Shown in pieces: positions 39,201 to 47,524 of a stretch of DNA of 64,000 bases. Numbering within the stretch: position 1 is the stretch's first letter; each line of letters begins with the position of its first letter. Under the pieces are notes generated by a model. The model was not told where the DNA came from and did no database searches. It saw only the letters and a program-made list of their open reading frames with translations. Source of the DNA: Anoplopoma fimbria (lineage: Eukaryota; Chordata; Actinopteri; Perciformes; Anoplopomatidae); NCBI RefSeq assembly GCF_027596085.1, contig NC_072451.1:4310731-4374730 (forward strand), read 5' to 3'. Made by a program: the position numbers and the translations under genes.

Positions 39201-40524
39201 ACTGGTGTTGTTAATCACAACATGTCATGAAATACTGGCATTCTGTATTTTCTTTCATCAATTTGATGTTTTTCTCTGACTCATGAGTGTATATGAGAAA
39301 GTGTGAGTTCTTGTAATTCTATGCTTGTGAGTGTTGTTAGAGTGATAACGTCTTTGCAAAGTCAGTTCCTTTTTGTTAACCTTCATCCATCACTTGTTTA
39401 GTTTAATCCTTTAAAAAGTGTCAATTATGGTTCTGCATTAACTAAAAATAAGGATTAAACTTTGACTTGAGAGTAAAGTTTTAATGAATGAAATGAATGT
39501 ATACTTTGTCAGAGAAGCTGTTCACAGCTAATATAAACTTTTGACTCAGAGATCTGTCACCCAACATAAATGTAAGTCACACCTGTTTTCTGTGGTGATT
39601 CACCAGGTGCTCACGTGTGAAAGACCACGAGAGCTCGGCAAACTCTTATCTCCACATTTCTCAAATTCCTACGCACTTCGCTGTCAAGTGTTTACATCTG
39701 AGCCGCACGCACTGATTTCATCTGTGTTTGCAGTCAAGGAAACACGAAGAATCCCACCCCCCACCCAAAACCCAATTTTTAGCATGACAGCTTATTGATG
39801 TAAATTTAGGTGTATACGCCTTTTAAAAAGTTTCAGTGGGTGACACATCATCTGAACCTCTATTCTCCCAAACTCTCTCAGTTTTTATGAAAGAATATGG
39901 CACAGTAAAAAAAAAAAAGTTTTTTAAAAGAAAACACATAGTTTTACTTGTTCACGCCGCGTTGCAACATTTAAAGTCATATTTGACTAATGAGAAGCTT
40001 GCTGACAATCCAGGCAGCAACGCGTTTAATAAAGAGACGTTTTTTTTGCTTTGATTATAAGTATAACAAAGAGTTACCAGTGATGTGATGAGTGACCATT
40101 ATTGTTTATTCTGCCGAAGACAGACTTCACTAGTCACTTGTTAATTTGGACTCTCAGTGTAGACCCTTGAAGCTCCTCATTCCGATAGATAAAAAAGATT
40201 GTGTGCAGGCCGTGTATGTGTGTTTAATGGAAACCCTCTCTAATTGATCCGTACCTCGGAGCTCTCTCCTGCGCTTTGGCTCTCTCCTCTGGAGCTCCCG
40301 GTGCTGGAGTCCTTGATTCGCGGCGGCTTCCAGGTCCTCTCCTGGGTGGAGCGGTGGTAGTAGTAGTGCCTGCCGTTCTGGTCCTTGAAGGTCTCCCAGT
40401 CGCCCATCACGTGGATCGGGGAGCCGGAGGGGAAAGGGGGCATGTTGGTCTGGCTGATCTTCAGCTCTTGGAGGTTGGTGTAGACGGGCGACTCGGCGCG
40501 GACGTGACCTGACGAAGATACCGT
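28042..40524 (-). CDS. arhgap12: arhgap12 (Rho GTPase-activating protein 12), 3' part of gene, 16 coding exons
   Basis: Gene-level entry. On the minus strand the exons are 40524-40255, 38630-38490, 38053-37973, 37017-36910 (or 37036-36910), 36080-36015, 35278-35217, 34611-34530, 33745-33644, 33286-33188, 32578-32476, 32120-32001, 31333-31235, 31058-30981, 30172-30038, 29487-29382 and 28216-28042. All have GT donors and AG acceptors. Joined with the 37017 acceptor they give 1827 nt in one frame, 608 codons plus TAG. Domains in order are WW1, WW-like plus WW2, PH and RhoGAP. The family stimulates GTP hydrolysis by Rho-type GTPases, reportedly Rac1 for ARHGAP12, at junctions, in phagocytosis and at synapses. 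Motifs such as TQERTWKPPR, SADGSRSEWELPK, FLTRRPTLQAV and YQNQIVELILLE fit ARHGAP12 better than its paralogues. Teleosts often keep two copies (a and b); I cannot tell which this is. The SH3-encoding 5' exons are outside the window. Confidence 0.93.
28470..28890 (+). repeat. Dispersed repeat (ACTTGAGTA-type) in the last intron of arhgap12
   Basis: Contains GAAGTACTCAGTTGCAGTAA, AAAAGTCCTGCATTTAAAAC and AAATACTCAAGTAAAGTATC, ending near ACTTTCCAGCACTG. I recognise this as a very common teleost interspersed repeat. It is opposite in orientation to the copy at 13215-13600 and fills much of the intron between the last two coding exons. Confidence 0.7.
29382..29487 (-). CDS. arhgap12: arhgap12 exon: RhoGAP domain, helices after the core
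   Basis: A 106-bp exon entering in phase 1 and leaving in phase 2. The acceptor TCTGCAG/AG has a second AG two bases on (NAG-type), and the donor is AA/GTATGA. It encodes (K)ISDYKQRVQSIKDLVRQLPK then PNHDTMQALFKHLR. LPKPN.DTM..LF.HL is the conserved helical segment of RhoGAP domains. Confidence 0.94.
29950..30014 (+). repeat. (TG)n microsatellite, (CA)n in the arhgap12 transcript
   Basis: 64 bp of pure repeat whose nearest end is 23 nt inside the intron from the donor of the RhoGAP-core exon. Confidence 0.97.
30038..30172 (-). CDS. arhgap12: arhgap12 exon: RhoGAP core, flanked by complementary dinucleotide repeats
   Basis: A 135-bp exon, phase 1 in and out. It encodes DETVNLADEKWEDIHVTTGA, LKMYFRELPEPLFTYALFHD and FVSAI. 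KWEDIHV.TGALK..FRELPEPLF is the most conserved block of the RhoGAP fold and forms part of the Rho-binding face. The acceptor is CCAG preceded at once by a GT/GC-GT repeat on the transcribed strand. The donor A/GTACGT is followed 23 nt later by a 64-nt CA repeat. Because the exon is symmetrical, skipping would delete 45 residues in frame and should abolish GAP activity (inference). Confidence 0.95.
30177..30234 (+). repeat. (CA)n with GCACAC units, (UG)n in the arhgap12 transcript
   Basis: 58 bp, pure next to the exon and then interrupted by G every 6 bp at 30205, 30211, 30217 and 30223. On the transcribed strand it forms the whole acceptor tract, separated from the exon by CCAG only. Confidence 0.97.
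30240..30980 (-). other. Remainder of the intron upstream of the RhoGAP-core exon
   Basis: AT-rich intron sequence with an A-run near 30891-30901. No additional exon seen. Confidence 0.6.
30981..31058 (-). CDS. arhgap12: arhgap12 exon: RhoGAP arginine finger
   Basis: A 78-bp exon, phase 1/1, with acceptor TCCCCTGCAG and donor CACG/GTGAGT. Including the split first codon it reads SLCIDGLYRVSGNLAIIQKL and RFVVNH. The Arg in LYRVSGN is the catalytic arginine finger that stabilises the GTP-hydrolysis transition state in RhoGAPs. Its presence argues for an active GAP. The usual G-L-D before IDG is S-L-C here, with the Ser codon split across the splice junction. Confidence 0.94.
31235..31333 (-). 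CDS. arhgap12: arhgap12 exon: RhoGAP domain, N-terminal helices
   Basis: A 99-bp exon, phase 1 in and out, with acceptor GATCTTCAG-type (TCTTCAG) and donor A/GTGGGT. It encodes DQVFGCSLSSLCYRENDTVP and IFVKMCIDHVENN. DQVFG is the conserved opening of the RhoGAP domain in this subfamily, and VP.FV..CI.HVE is its second helix. The donor is moderate. Confidence 0.93.
31808..31832 (+). repeat. Poly-T run in intron
   Basis: 25 T residues. On the transcribed strand this is an A-run inside the intron between 31334 and 32000. Confidence 0.93.
32001..32120 (-). CDS. arhgap12: arhgap12 exon: basic lead-in to RhoGAP domain
   Basis: A 120-bp exon entering and leaving in phase 1, with acceptor TCCTCTGCAG and donor G/GTACCG. 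It encodes AMKTSTSMDASDNKKTRHKL then KKFLTRRPTLQAVRDKGYIK. KKFLTRRPTLQAVR.KGYIK is a hallmark shared by ARHGAP12, 15 and 27 and leads directly into the GAP fold. The acceptor's pyrimidine tract is built from a 9-bp tandem repeat at 32132-32158. Confidence 0.94.
32132..32158 (+). repeat. 9-bp tandem repeat (AGATGGGAC)3 at an acceptor
   Basis: Three exact copies. On the transcribed strand the unit GTCCCATCT is pyrimidine-rich and lies 12-38 nt before the exon that begins at 32120. Confidence 0.9.
32270..32281. promoter_or_regulatory. Palindromic E-box TGTCACGTGACA
   Basis: A perfect 12-bp palindrome containing GTCACGTGAC, the form bound by USF and TFEB/MITF-type factors (CLEAR-like). It sits in an intron of arhgap12 (32121-32475). 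Function is not shown by sequence alone. Confidence 0.35.
32476..32578 (-). CDS. arhgap12: arhgap12 exon: acidic linker between PH and RhoGAP
   Basis: A 103-bp exon, phase 0 in and phase 1 out, with acceptor GTGTGTCTTAG and donor G/GTCTGT. It reads AWESDEAIEEDMPESPGAEK then HDKEKENRDSKKGR. The human linker has the same layout (DEGIEEEIPDSPGIEKHDKEKEQKDPKK). The first half is acidic and the second half is charged and Lys-rich, so it is probably disordered. Confidence 0.9.
33188..33286 (-). CDS. arhgap12: arhgap12 exon: end of PH domain
   Basis: A 99-bp, 33-codon exon, phase 0/0, with acceptor CTGGTTGCAG and donor CAT/GTGAGG. It encodes VKTRQGTELLIQSENDGLVN then EWYRTLLDTISTH. KTRQGTELLIQS is nearly identical to human ARHGAP12. 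The Trp in NEWYRTL is the nearly invariant tryptophan of the PH C-terminal helix, so the domain is complete. Confidence 0.94.
33644..33745 (-). CDS. arhgap12: arhgap12 exon: PH domain, middle strands
   Basis: A 102-bp, 34-codon exon, phase 0/0, with acceptor CTCTGATCAG and donor GAG/GTGGGG. It encodes FGGSQSKPEFTVDLRGGSVE and WASKDKSSKKHVIE. The SKPEFTVDL.G....ASKDKSSKK.V.E pattern is the ARHGAP12/27 PH signature. The lysine cluster is on a strand-turn. The donor is followed by a G run (GTGGGGG), which is acceptable but not optimal. Confidence 0.93.
34086..34113 (+). repeat. (GGA)n trinucleotide repeat
   Basis: About 28 bp in the intron, shortly after the candidate cassette exon on the transcribed strand. 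Confidence 0.93.
34148..34270 (-). other. Candidate cassette exon within the PH domain of arhgap12
   Basis: A 123-bp open segment bounded by a pyrimidine-rich acceptor (CATCCCTTCCATGCAG) and a good donor (TCT/GTATGT). It is phase 0 at both ends, matching the neighbouring W/F junction. It would add 41 residues beginning PYYLSESFPEFLLSLLSNWR and continuing PSAKKRPAVSYGCSG... Third codon positions are mostly C or G, as in the flanking real exons. I do not recall such an insert in human ARHGAP12. It could be a lineage-specific alternative exon or a chance open stretch. Confidence 0.4.
34530..34611 (-). CDS. arhgap12: arhgap12 exon: PH domain, strands 2-3
   Basis: An 82-bp exon with acceptor GTGTTGCAG and donor TGG/GTCAGT, entering in phase 2 and ending in phase 0. 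After the shared Arg it reads KNWTSTWTVLQGSTLLFAKG and QGGGTSW. The W..W.VL.G..L.F pattern is typical of PH domain strands 2 and 3, with the basic KKVRK loop just before it, where phosphoinositide headgroups bind in this fold. The next confirmed exon starts FGGSQSKPEF, as in human. A possible extra cassette exon lies between them. Confidence 0.92.
35217..35278 (-). CDS. arhgap12: arhgap12 exon: start of PH domain
   Basis: A 62-bp exon entering in phase 0 and leaving in phase 2. The acceptor is CTTTCTCTCCAG and the donor CG/GTGAGT is strong. It encodes PSEKCGVLNVTKITEHGKKV plus the first two bases of an Arg codon. GVLNVTKI is the first beta strand of the PH domain. The phase-2 junction is completed by the next exon, giving KKVRKNW. 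Confidence 0.92.
35427..35456 (+). repeat. (CCA)n trinucleotide repeat
   Basis: About nine CCA units followed by A6 and more CCA. Intronic. Confidence 0.92.
36015..36080 (-). CDS. arhgap12: arhgap12 exon: Ser/Pro-rich linker
   Basis: A 66-bp, 22-codon exon, phase 0/0, encoding DGPKPSSPDSDSCPSSPKPP then AS. It has acceptor CTCCTCACCAG and donor TCT/GTTAGT, with GTACTC five bases further on as an alternative. A T17 run on the transcribed strand (A17 at 36102-36118) strengthens the acceptor tract. The repeated SSP motifs resemble proline-directed phosphorylation sites. The place and composition match the SSPSSPK linker before the PH domain of ARHGAP12, a region reported to be alternatively spliced in mammals. 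The exact 3' border is the least certain of the exon set. Confidence 0.78.
36456..36487 (+). repeat. G-rich tract, G-quadruplex candidate
   Basis: Runs of G11, G5 and G5 separated by AGGA or AGGAGGA. Intronic, on the strand that serves as template for arhgap12 transcription. Confidence 0.85.
36910..37036 (-). CDS. arhgap12: arhgap12 exon: basic linker after WW2, with frame disruption or shifted acceptor
   Basis: The donor is GACAAG/GTGTGA at 36909. The clear frame reads PSGDALKSYSLDRKHVEPIV then LTKWRHSAYVPDTNDK, matching the KSRSLDRR...EPIVLTKWRHS linker of ARHGAP12. Two acceptors are possible. CCAG/TAC at 37037 gives 127 bp and starts Tyr-Asn like the human exon, but that frame reaches a TGA after about 17 codons. 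CCCCCTCAG/CCG at 37018 gives 108 bp (36 codons) in the correct frame. The start 37017 is therefore the one that yields an intact protein. An extra base in the C5 run at about 37022-37026 would explain the conflict. Confidence 0.85.
37570..37890 (+). repeat. Diverged self-complementary dispersed repeat, fragment
   Basis: Contains ACCAACTGATAGAAAATAAT, ATCAAGCAAAAAAATGCCAA and TTTGGGGTTTTGGACAGATT, in the order I remember for a common fish repeat built around CGATTAATCG. Clearer copies are at 41400 and 44625. It lies in the intron between WW2 and the next exon. Confidence 0.5.
37973..38053 (-). CDS. arhgap12: arhgap12 exon: WW domain 2
   Basis: An 81-bp exon of 27 codons, phase 0/0, with acceptor CACCTCCAG and donor AAG/GTAAGA. 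It encodes WLKHVDEQGRPYYYSADG followed by SRSEWELPK, which is one near-complete WW domain carried on a single exon: first Trp, YYY core, second Trp and terminal Pro. It differs from the human segment as I remember it by about two residues. The exon is symmetrical, so skipping it would remove WW2 without shifting frame. Confidence 0.94.
38490..38630 (-). CDS. arhgap12: arhgap12 exon: hinge and degenerate WW-like segment
   Basis: A 141-bp exon of 47 codons, phase 0/0, with acceptor CGTCTCCAG and donor AAG/GTACCG. It reads HLSSEDTCFSTYSSQSDSQY then GSPPRGWSEEMDEHGHTLYV and SDHTNEK. SQSDSQ.GSPPRGWSEE is strikingly like human ARHGAP12. The GW...GHTLYVSDHTNEK(W) portion has the spacing of a WW domain but has lost the YYY block. 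Its second tryptophan is supplied by the first codon of the next exon. Paralogue ARHGAP27 has a comparable weak WW at this place. It probably supports WW2 rather than acting as an independent binding module (inference). Confidence 0.92.
38631..40254 (-). other. Intron between WW1 exon and hinge exon
   Basis: 1.6 kb without a recognisable exon. It contains purine-rich sequence near 38640-38750 (GAGAGCGAGAG-like), which is the pyrimidine tract of the following acceptor on the transcribed strand, and AT-rich sequence around 39000-40150. Confidence 0.7.
40255..40524 (-). CDS. arhgap12: arhgap12 exon: SPVYTNLQ segment and WW domain 1
   Basis: A 270-bp exon of 90 codons, phase 0 at both ends, with acceptor CCCCATCAG and donor GAG/GTACGG. 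It starts with a Ser-rich stretch and ESPVYTNLQELKISQ, then the first WW domain, beginning GDWETFKDQNGRHYYY and ending TQERTWKPPR. Both signature tryptophans, the aromatic YYY block and the closing prolines are present, so the fold should bind proline-rich ligands. A Ser/Gly-rich tail (SSTGSSRGESQSAGESSE) follows and resembles a flexible linker. The match to the corresponding human ARHGAP12 region is close throughout. The preceding intron is very long, about 23 kb. Confidence 0.93.
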
Positions 40525-40545
40525 CTGATGGGGGAGAAAAGAAAC

Positions 40546-40565
40546 AGAGAGAGAGAGAGAGAGAG
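40546..40565 (+). repeat. (GA)n, the CT tract upstream of the WW1 acceptor
   Basis: A short GA repeat. As CT on the transcribed strand it lies 22-41 nt before the WW1 exon and can serve as pyrimidine tract. Confidence 0.85.
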
Positions 40566-41399
40566 GTGTGAGTCATCTGTGAGAGGATTTAAATCATTTA
40601 TATAATCAGAGAAAAGTTCCCCGACAGAGAGGGATGTCAGAAATTCACAGCTTTCAGAGTGCAAATCAGCAGCCGCACAGGCAAGCTGGCAAACTATTTC
40701 ATCTAAAACACTTCAAAAACACCTCCTGAGCACAAATCCGTCACTTCACCCCCGCTCTGTTAATGCCATGCTCCTACTGAGCTCCACGAGAAGTCAATCA
40801 CTTAATCTGTGGGCCTACATTGTTTGCTGAGTGGCATCGGAGCATAAAGGAAATGGCTGAAAATGTCAAGAAACGATTTGTAGTTAAAGCTGACAAAGCC
40901 AGTGTTTACCGCGGAGGAGCAGAGCATTGAATGAAGGGGAGGAGGAGGAGGAGGAGAGGGGAAGGAAGTGATGTAGTTCTATAGCTGACAGTGGCCAGAG
41001 TCAAGTAGAAATAAGAAAGTAAAACTGACTATCAAGACGCATTGATAGTACTTTTTTTGTCCAGCTGTGGAAAGATATAAAAGTGTACGGGTTAATCTAT
41101 ATCCTCTAAATTTGTATGTTGAATTGCATTAATACTTGTTTTTTAAATTTCATTTTGGAGACAGTCTATATTATCAGAATTTTGGGGTATTGAAATAGTA
41201 GCTCTACCTGCTGGTCATCATGAACATCAGCCCAAAACAGAATTCATAAACGAAGAACAAGAGTTCATATATGAAAAGAGAAAACAGCTCTCTGGATACG
41301 AACCATAGGTAGGTCTAAGAAATCGTTTATCAAGAGCGAATCACAATCTTCTGATGTTTTCAAATTGCTTTTTTTTCTGACTAACAGTCTAAAACCAAA

Positions 41400-41600
41400 A
41401 GATATTCAGTTTACTATGAAAGTAGACAAGACAAAGCAGCACATCATCATATCTGAGAAGCTGGAACCATCATATCTTTAGGTAATTTAGCTTAAAGAAT
41501 AATCATCAATGATTTAAAAACAGAAAATTACTTTCTGTCAATTGACGGCTCAAATAAATGACAAAAAATATCATCCGTAACTATTGGCATAACAATTTTG
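41400..41600 (-). repeat. Dispersed repeat, CGATTAATCG-type, inverted copy
   Basis: Contains GATATTCAGTTTACTATGAA, TCTGAGAAGCTGGAACCATC and ACTTTCTGTCAATTGACGG. It is the reverse-complement vocabulary of 44625-44830 (TTCCAGCTTCTCAACTGTGG). Confidence 0.6.
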
Positions 41601-41799
41601 CTAAAATCAATACCCTCAGTGTAGAATGATAGAAAATGATAACTACTTGTTATATAATTATATTTCACTTATGAGTCTCTGCAGATATGTAACTGCGACT
41701 GTGACAGGAGACCAGCTGTTATTTTAAATATAAAGAAAGAGAGAAGTTGAACGTTGGTTTGACTTACAACAGTATTGATTTAAAAGTTATCTCCAGTAT

Positions 41800-42070
41800 C
41801 AAACTACAACATTTCCACCGCTGCAGAACAGCCTTCACGCTGCCGCTAACCACAGAGCATCCTTCTTCAAAACCCTGACGCGTGACTGATCCAGTCAATG
41901 GGCCGCTTGTCATGATTATTTCATGCTGGCATTACCAAAGACGCCGCCTGGCTGCAGAGCGCCGGGGCAGAGAGAGCCATAAATAATGACAGAAGCCCCG
42001 AGGCCTCCCAACACCGGCCCTGTGATGTTTTTATTGCACGCGGATCAATAGGGATGAAATATTCAGGAGC
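41800..42070. promoter_or_regulatory. Possible regulatory block in the large intron
   Basis: GC-richer than its flanks, with TCATGATTATTTCATGCTGG, CATAAATAATGACAGAAGCC and TTTTATTGCACGCGGATCAA. These include homeobox- and posterior-HOX-like cores. It has no coding or repeat features. Weak evidence. Confidence 0.25.
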
Positions 42071-42349
42071 CGAGAATACAGCTGGAGGTTCCCAAGAGGA
42101 TCGAATATCCGATGGACTTGATGAAAACTAAGACGCGTGGTGTTCAATACAGTATCTCTAAATGAAAAGGTAGAGAGTGCATTAATTATACTTTTTATAC
42201 ATAATTCAGCAAAGTTTCTTCTCCCTGAAAGGACTTGAGGAGCAAGCGTTTGACAGGAAGTTAGGGACAAAAAAAAGAGAACTTTCTGTGCAAGTTCGAC
42301 CGTAGAGTCATTAAGAAAAAGCACAAGACTTCCAAAATAAAAGACTGCT

Positions 42350-42670
42350 TTTTAGGGTTGTCAGAAAATATCAATACACTTGAGTATCGCGATATGTTTT
42401 CTGGTATTGTATCGATATTCAAAATGAACACAGATTTTTTATTTAATAGATTACATGCAAAGACTCTTGGCATGCAGCGGATCAGACTGAACAAAAAGCA
42501 GAGCTATGATGATGCAGATCCCACTGTAAAAATGTAAAAAAAAAAATACTCAGATTTCATGCATATGTCGATGTGTTATTTGTACTCGACAGATTTCCTA
42601 ACACAAACATAAAAATCATAATATATAACAATATATTGAATGCATCATGATATGCAATGTATCCCTAAAA
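42350..42670. repeat. Dispersed repeat with GTATCGCGATAT and GTATCGATATTC motifs
   Basis: The text CACTTGAGTATCGCGATATG, then TATTGTATCGATATTC, then TTGAATGCATCATGATATGC resembles a repeated element I associate with fish genomes. Only one copy is seen in this window. Confidence 0.45.
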
Positions 42671-43289
42671 GTCTTGCTGAAGAGATGAAAATATATAAAT
42701 ATATAATATTACCCCTGGAGGTGAGAAACTAGTAAACACATCATCCTCTTCATGTTGTGAGATTTCTTGTAAAAAGCTTCTCCTCAGACGCATCACTGCC
42801 ATCGTCACGGGTTAGTATTTTGACTTCACTGGTGAAACGTCTCTGTGGTCTTCCTGTATAACCCTGAGCGAACATGTGATTTAGTGCATGGATCTGTCAA
42901 AGGGGAAGTCCTGGTGGTCAATAGAAACCGTTAAAAAGAAAAAAGCCAGTTATGTATCATCCCACTTCAGTGGCAGCAACAAAACCACATTCTCCTCCGC
43001 TGTTCGGAAAATTAAACTTCACTTACGTGGTCGGACGCTCAATAAACTTTCCGCAATGATGTCTCAGATGTGTTTTTCCCCCCCCGAGCAAGTGTAGTGT
43101 AGAGCTATGCAGGAATATATTTTACCTATTTACCTTTTTTTTTTTTAATTGTTCTGGATTGTTAAGCACCTGATGGAATATGTGCACAACTTTACAGTCC
43201 CTAACAAAACTGTGCAGCACTCAAGAAGATCTGTTATCAGTATTTAGTCCTGGCTGCTCACATGTTAAGTCAAAGTAGGCAATCTGCTG

Positions 43290-43460
43290 TTTTAGAATCA
43301 GAATCAGAATCAGAATCAGCTTTATTGGCCACGTATATGTTTGCATACAAGCAATTTGACTCCGGTGGTTTTCTACCGCTTACTAGTACACGGAAACAAA
43401 TAAATAAACAAATAACGAGGAGATCCAAGAAGAACAAAGGATAAGGATAAACATTTAGCA
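43290..43460 (+). repeat. Retroelement 3' tail with (AGAATC)n and AATTTGACTCCGGTGG
   Basis: AGAATC repeated, then AGCTTTATTGGCCACGTATA and TACAAGCAATTTGACTCCGG. This is the typical end of a widespread teleost LINE/SINE family as I remember it. The body of the element is not apparent. Confidence 0.65.
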
Positions 43461-44624
43461 ATTATGTACACATGAAATATAAAATGCCAAAGTACATATA
43501 CGAACATAAAACACAATGACGAAAAAAAAAAAAAAAAAAGACAACTCTTTCACTTGATAAACCAATATCACTCAAGAGAGGAGAAGTTGTAGATGACAAA
43601 CACAAGGAGAAGGTTAAAGAGCGATTTTAAGTATAGATACAGCGGTGTGCAACTCAATATATGGACGATATTATGTTATTTCTGCAGTCAAACAAAACTT
43701 AACAGCTCTATCAAGAAGCAGCCATAATATCAGACTGAGGAAATGTTTATATAATTGGATTTTAGATGTTTTTTACAGACCACAATGTTGTGTAAACCTC
43801 TCAGTAGGGAGGCCACGTAGAGCCTGAACAACCACTATAACTGCAGCCAGGTCTTCCAGTGGCAGCAGCAATGCGGCCCACGTCAGATAACAGCACTCAT
43901 TATGTAACTAAAAGCTGCATCGCCACGTCGGCTCATTAAAAATGCACAGGGTGTCTCCTTGACTCCATTACAGCAGCGGCGTGTTCCTGAGCAGATGGTG
44001 CTGGACATCTGGAGCGAGCGGGCGGACTACCTAATCAATACTGAGCTCTGGAAACCACTGAACCGCAGCGGGACGTTAAGAGGTTGACCTCTAACATCAA
44101 GGAAGCTGCTCTCTTTGAGAGTACAAGTGGTATCATGTACTCGAGAGACTTGAGAAGCGCCGGGAGATACTTCCAGGATCATCTGGGGTTTCAGCAGTTG
44201 AAGTGTTTTTTCTGTGTAGGTCACGTTGGTTTAATGAACAGATGTGAAACTTTGTTTTAATAATCTTTTCATAGAGGAGCAACTGAATTAGAAAATATGG
44301 GGTACTGAAATGTAAAAAAAAAAAGGCTAAACTACAAATTTCCAGGAGCATTTCGGTACAAAAACATCCAATCATTGAGCTTAGAATGACGTTGTGTGAA
44401 TGACGAAGTTTAACATTACTCTTCATGGACACCTGGTACATTCAGCATTTTAAATACGATCCCTGATAAATTTTAAATAAACTCCGCAACCATGGTTTGG
44501 CATTTTTGTTCCTAATTTCATTGACAACGCATTATCAAATTGCCATGCAACCAAAGTCGAAATGGTTTAAACTGACGGGTTGCACATAAACCTATAGTAC
44601 TGCTACATTTCCCAGTGTTCCTGG

Positions 44625-44830
44625 GATGACATAATCAGTCAACCGATAATTGATTATTTAAGTCACTTATCTAGCAAAGAGGTTATAAATTGTCTGGTTT
44701 CCAGCTTCTCAACTGTGGGGATTTGCTGCTTTTCTGTTTGTTATATCATTACAAATGAAATGGATTGATGGTTGAACAACTCATTTAAAAAGAAAATCAC
44801 TTTGGGGAATTGTGAGAGGCATCGGTCACG
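44625..44830 (+). repeat. Dispersed repeat, CGATTAATCG-type, direct copy
   Basis: CAGTCAACCGATAATTGATT, TTCCAGCTTCTCAACTGTGG, GGATTTGCTGCTTTTCTGTT and GGGGAATTGTGAGAGGCAT follow the order of a common fish repeat. It lies about 3 kb from the inverted copy at 41400-41600. Confidence 0.65.
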
Positions 44831-45797
44831 TTTGTAGAGTAGTCAACTTGATTAAGTTGCTGAAGAACTCAAATTGAATTGATTCCAAACTGACCAGTCA
44901 GCCTCAATCACAACAGAAAGTCAACTCCAACCACAACACCTACTGTAGCCAGCAATAAGAAACACCGAGTCTGAACTGCAGCAGCAAATCAACATTTCTG
45001 ATTGCAGCTCAGCGCTCTCCTAATGTCCTATTTCAAGCCACAGAGCAGAAGTTAATGAGTAGAGAAATAGGAAGGAACGGAGAGTGACGCTGCCGGATTC
45101 TGATAGGAGACCTGCAGAGTCTTATCTGTGCTGCCTGCGGCTCTGCAGCGGAATAATAATCAACTGGTCCAGTGTTCTCCAGCCGCAGATAAACCACATC
45201 AGAGACGGAGAGGAGAAGAGACGGGAGGAGACGGAGGCTTCGGGCACTGAAGGCATCACAGCTAATATTAGATGCAAATGGCGGCAGATGCTTCGGCATC
45301 ACCTAGTTTAAATTTAGACTAGTTTCGTGTGAGATTCAGAACACGACGTTCATTTCCTGCAGAGCTGCTGTCCTCATTCACAAAGTTGGAGCAACACTGC
45401 TGGGTTGCTTGAAAAAGCAGAGCAAAAGCTGGGTCGCTGCTGGGACTGAAACCTCGACCGACACCAAGCTTCAGTCGTGGTTTCAGTGGATCCTTCTGTG
45501 GTGTTTGGTCATTTGGTTCAGCTTGTTGTCTTATTGTCAGATTGATTTTTTTTTTTTGTCTGATGGGTAGTTAAAGCTCTCCCCTCTTCATCGTAGCACG
45601 GGCAAATGCACAAGCAACGACAAGCTAGGGATCCAACTTCAGACTTTTGAAATCGCAATGTTTTTGATATTGACATATTGACACTAGAAACATGAGAGAA
45701 AAGGCCGCAGTTTACCAGAAGTTTAGGCATCAGTGTCCTTTAGGTGGCAGGCTGACAGCTAAGTTTGCTAAATCTGAAAAAGGGATCGGCCAGTGAA

Positions 45798-45840
45798 TGG
45801 AAGGAGGAGGAGGAGGAGGAAGAGGAGGAGGAGGAGGAGG
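45798..45840 (+). repeat. (GGA)n trinucleotide repeat
   Basis: About 43 bp of GGA with one GAA. Intronic. Confidence 0.95.
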
Positions 45841-45937
45841 TTGGTCTCACATGTTCACCTCCTCTCTCCTCCCCTTTACTGTTTGACACAGAAAAACCCG
45901 CTCTGCTGCATACCTGCAGGGAGCTGGGCCATGCAAA

Positions 45938-45992
45938 CACAAAACACACACACAAACACACACAACACAAACACACACACACACACACACAC
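45938..45992 (+). repeat. Imperfect (CA)n microsatellite
   Basis: CACACA runs with AACAC interruptions. Confidence 0.92.
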
Positions 45993-47524
45993 TTTGATGC
46001 CAACCTATAACTGCGTTGGGTTCGATTGATCTACACACATGTGCAAGTTAGCACATGCACAAACATTTACACAAAAACAAACAAAGAGAACACCAACCTC
46101 TTTTCTACTTCCTCGTCCATTCAGTTTTAAGTTTCACTGGTGCAGAGTGCCTCTGCAGTGACGAACACATTTCCATCACATCTGTAGAAAACTGTAGCTG
46201 ACTTTTTCCTTACGACGAAAACTTGATCCAAACACCTTGTTTAAACATACGTCTGCTAAAGAAAGCGTTTATCATTTGCCAGCTTTGCAGAGCCACTTTA
46301 AGCAGGGTGGACAACAAAGAAACAACAATATTTACCACAGCACGAATGCCCAAAAGTTAACTTAATTCATATTCGTCCAAAAGGTTGAATCATTTTCTCG
46401 AACATTTGCATTCAATTTATCATGAATTAATATAATTTTCCTAGAGTTCCTTCTATCTGAGCTGAGTAAAAATTAGGTGACAAGGCAATTGTTTTGTGTA
46501 AATCACTATTATTTCATTCCCATATCAGATATCAGTTCGGGATGGTAGTAGTTACTGGTATAGTAGTGCTGGGTGCAAGACTTGATTGTTTGATTTGGGA
46601 CAAAACGACCAGTGAAACCAGTCAGGACAGTGTGAGAGCCTGATCGAAACCGGAAGAAAGGAAGTTGTATGAGAGGGAAGTTGTGTGTATGGAAAATGAC
46701 GGGGGTTGTTTTGTCCGGGTAACATTGCATCACACATACTATGGCCTTTTAGCTGTTTGAATGCTATTTGTGCAGTTTCTAGACCTGTATTTTCCAACTT
46801 AAGGTCTATAAGTCTTTCGCATATCCATGGAAGCATTAAGTATGGAAGAAAGAGGGAAACAAGTATACAAAGATTTAACAAGGAGCACCAAAAGATAAAA
46901 TATGACCCTGAAAATACATGAGCATTACGGCCCGGTGTCTTGTTCTGTCTCGTCTGAGGTAATCTCACTAAATCTGGCTGAAATGAATAATAGGGCGGAA
47001 AAGCAAACCGCGGACAAACACTCTGCAAGTCAACACACAAAAAAGGCGATGAAACACTGGCACCACCCGAGGTAATTATGCAACACCGGAGCAATTACAT
47101 TCAACGGGAGAAAAGAGGAGAGGAGACGATGTAAGGGAAGGGAAAACAGGGTGAATAGCCAAGAGTCACCTCATGGAGCTCAGAGGCAGGAAGCAGTGAC
47201 CACAGGACACCTGGCAGGTAGCTGCATCCATATTTAGGCCCAAATAAAAGACACTAACTAATCACACTTCCATGTGTCTGCTTGAGGACGGCATCCATTT
47301 GTTTAACGCGTTCTCTATAATGCAAAACGCTTTTGAATCGTGCAAGAAAAGATTAAATGATTGTATGAAATCGCACAAAGAGAACAACAAAAGAGAAGAA
47401 GTTCAGTTGTTCAAGATGATCACAATATTTGATACATTGTACATTAACCAAGATTAGAGCATTTTAGATCAGGGAGTAAAATATATGATATATTAGAGTC
47501 AACAGTCAACCTAATCTGCACGTC

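Noticed and set aside
46552..47094. Open frame of 180 codons on the minus strand in the large intron
   Set aside because: No recognisable domain and ordinary intron composition. It does not fit the arhgap12 protein order.
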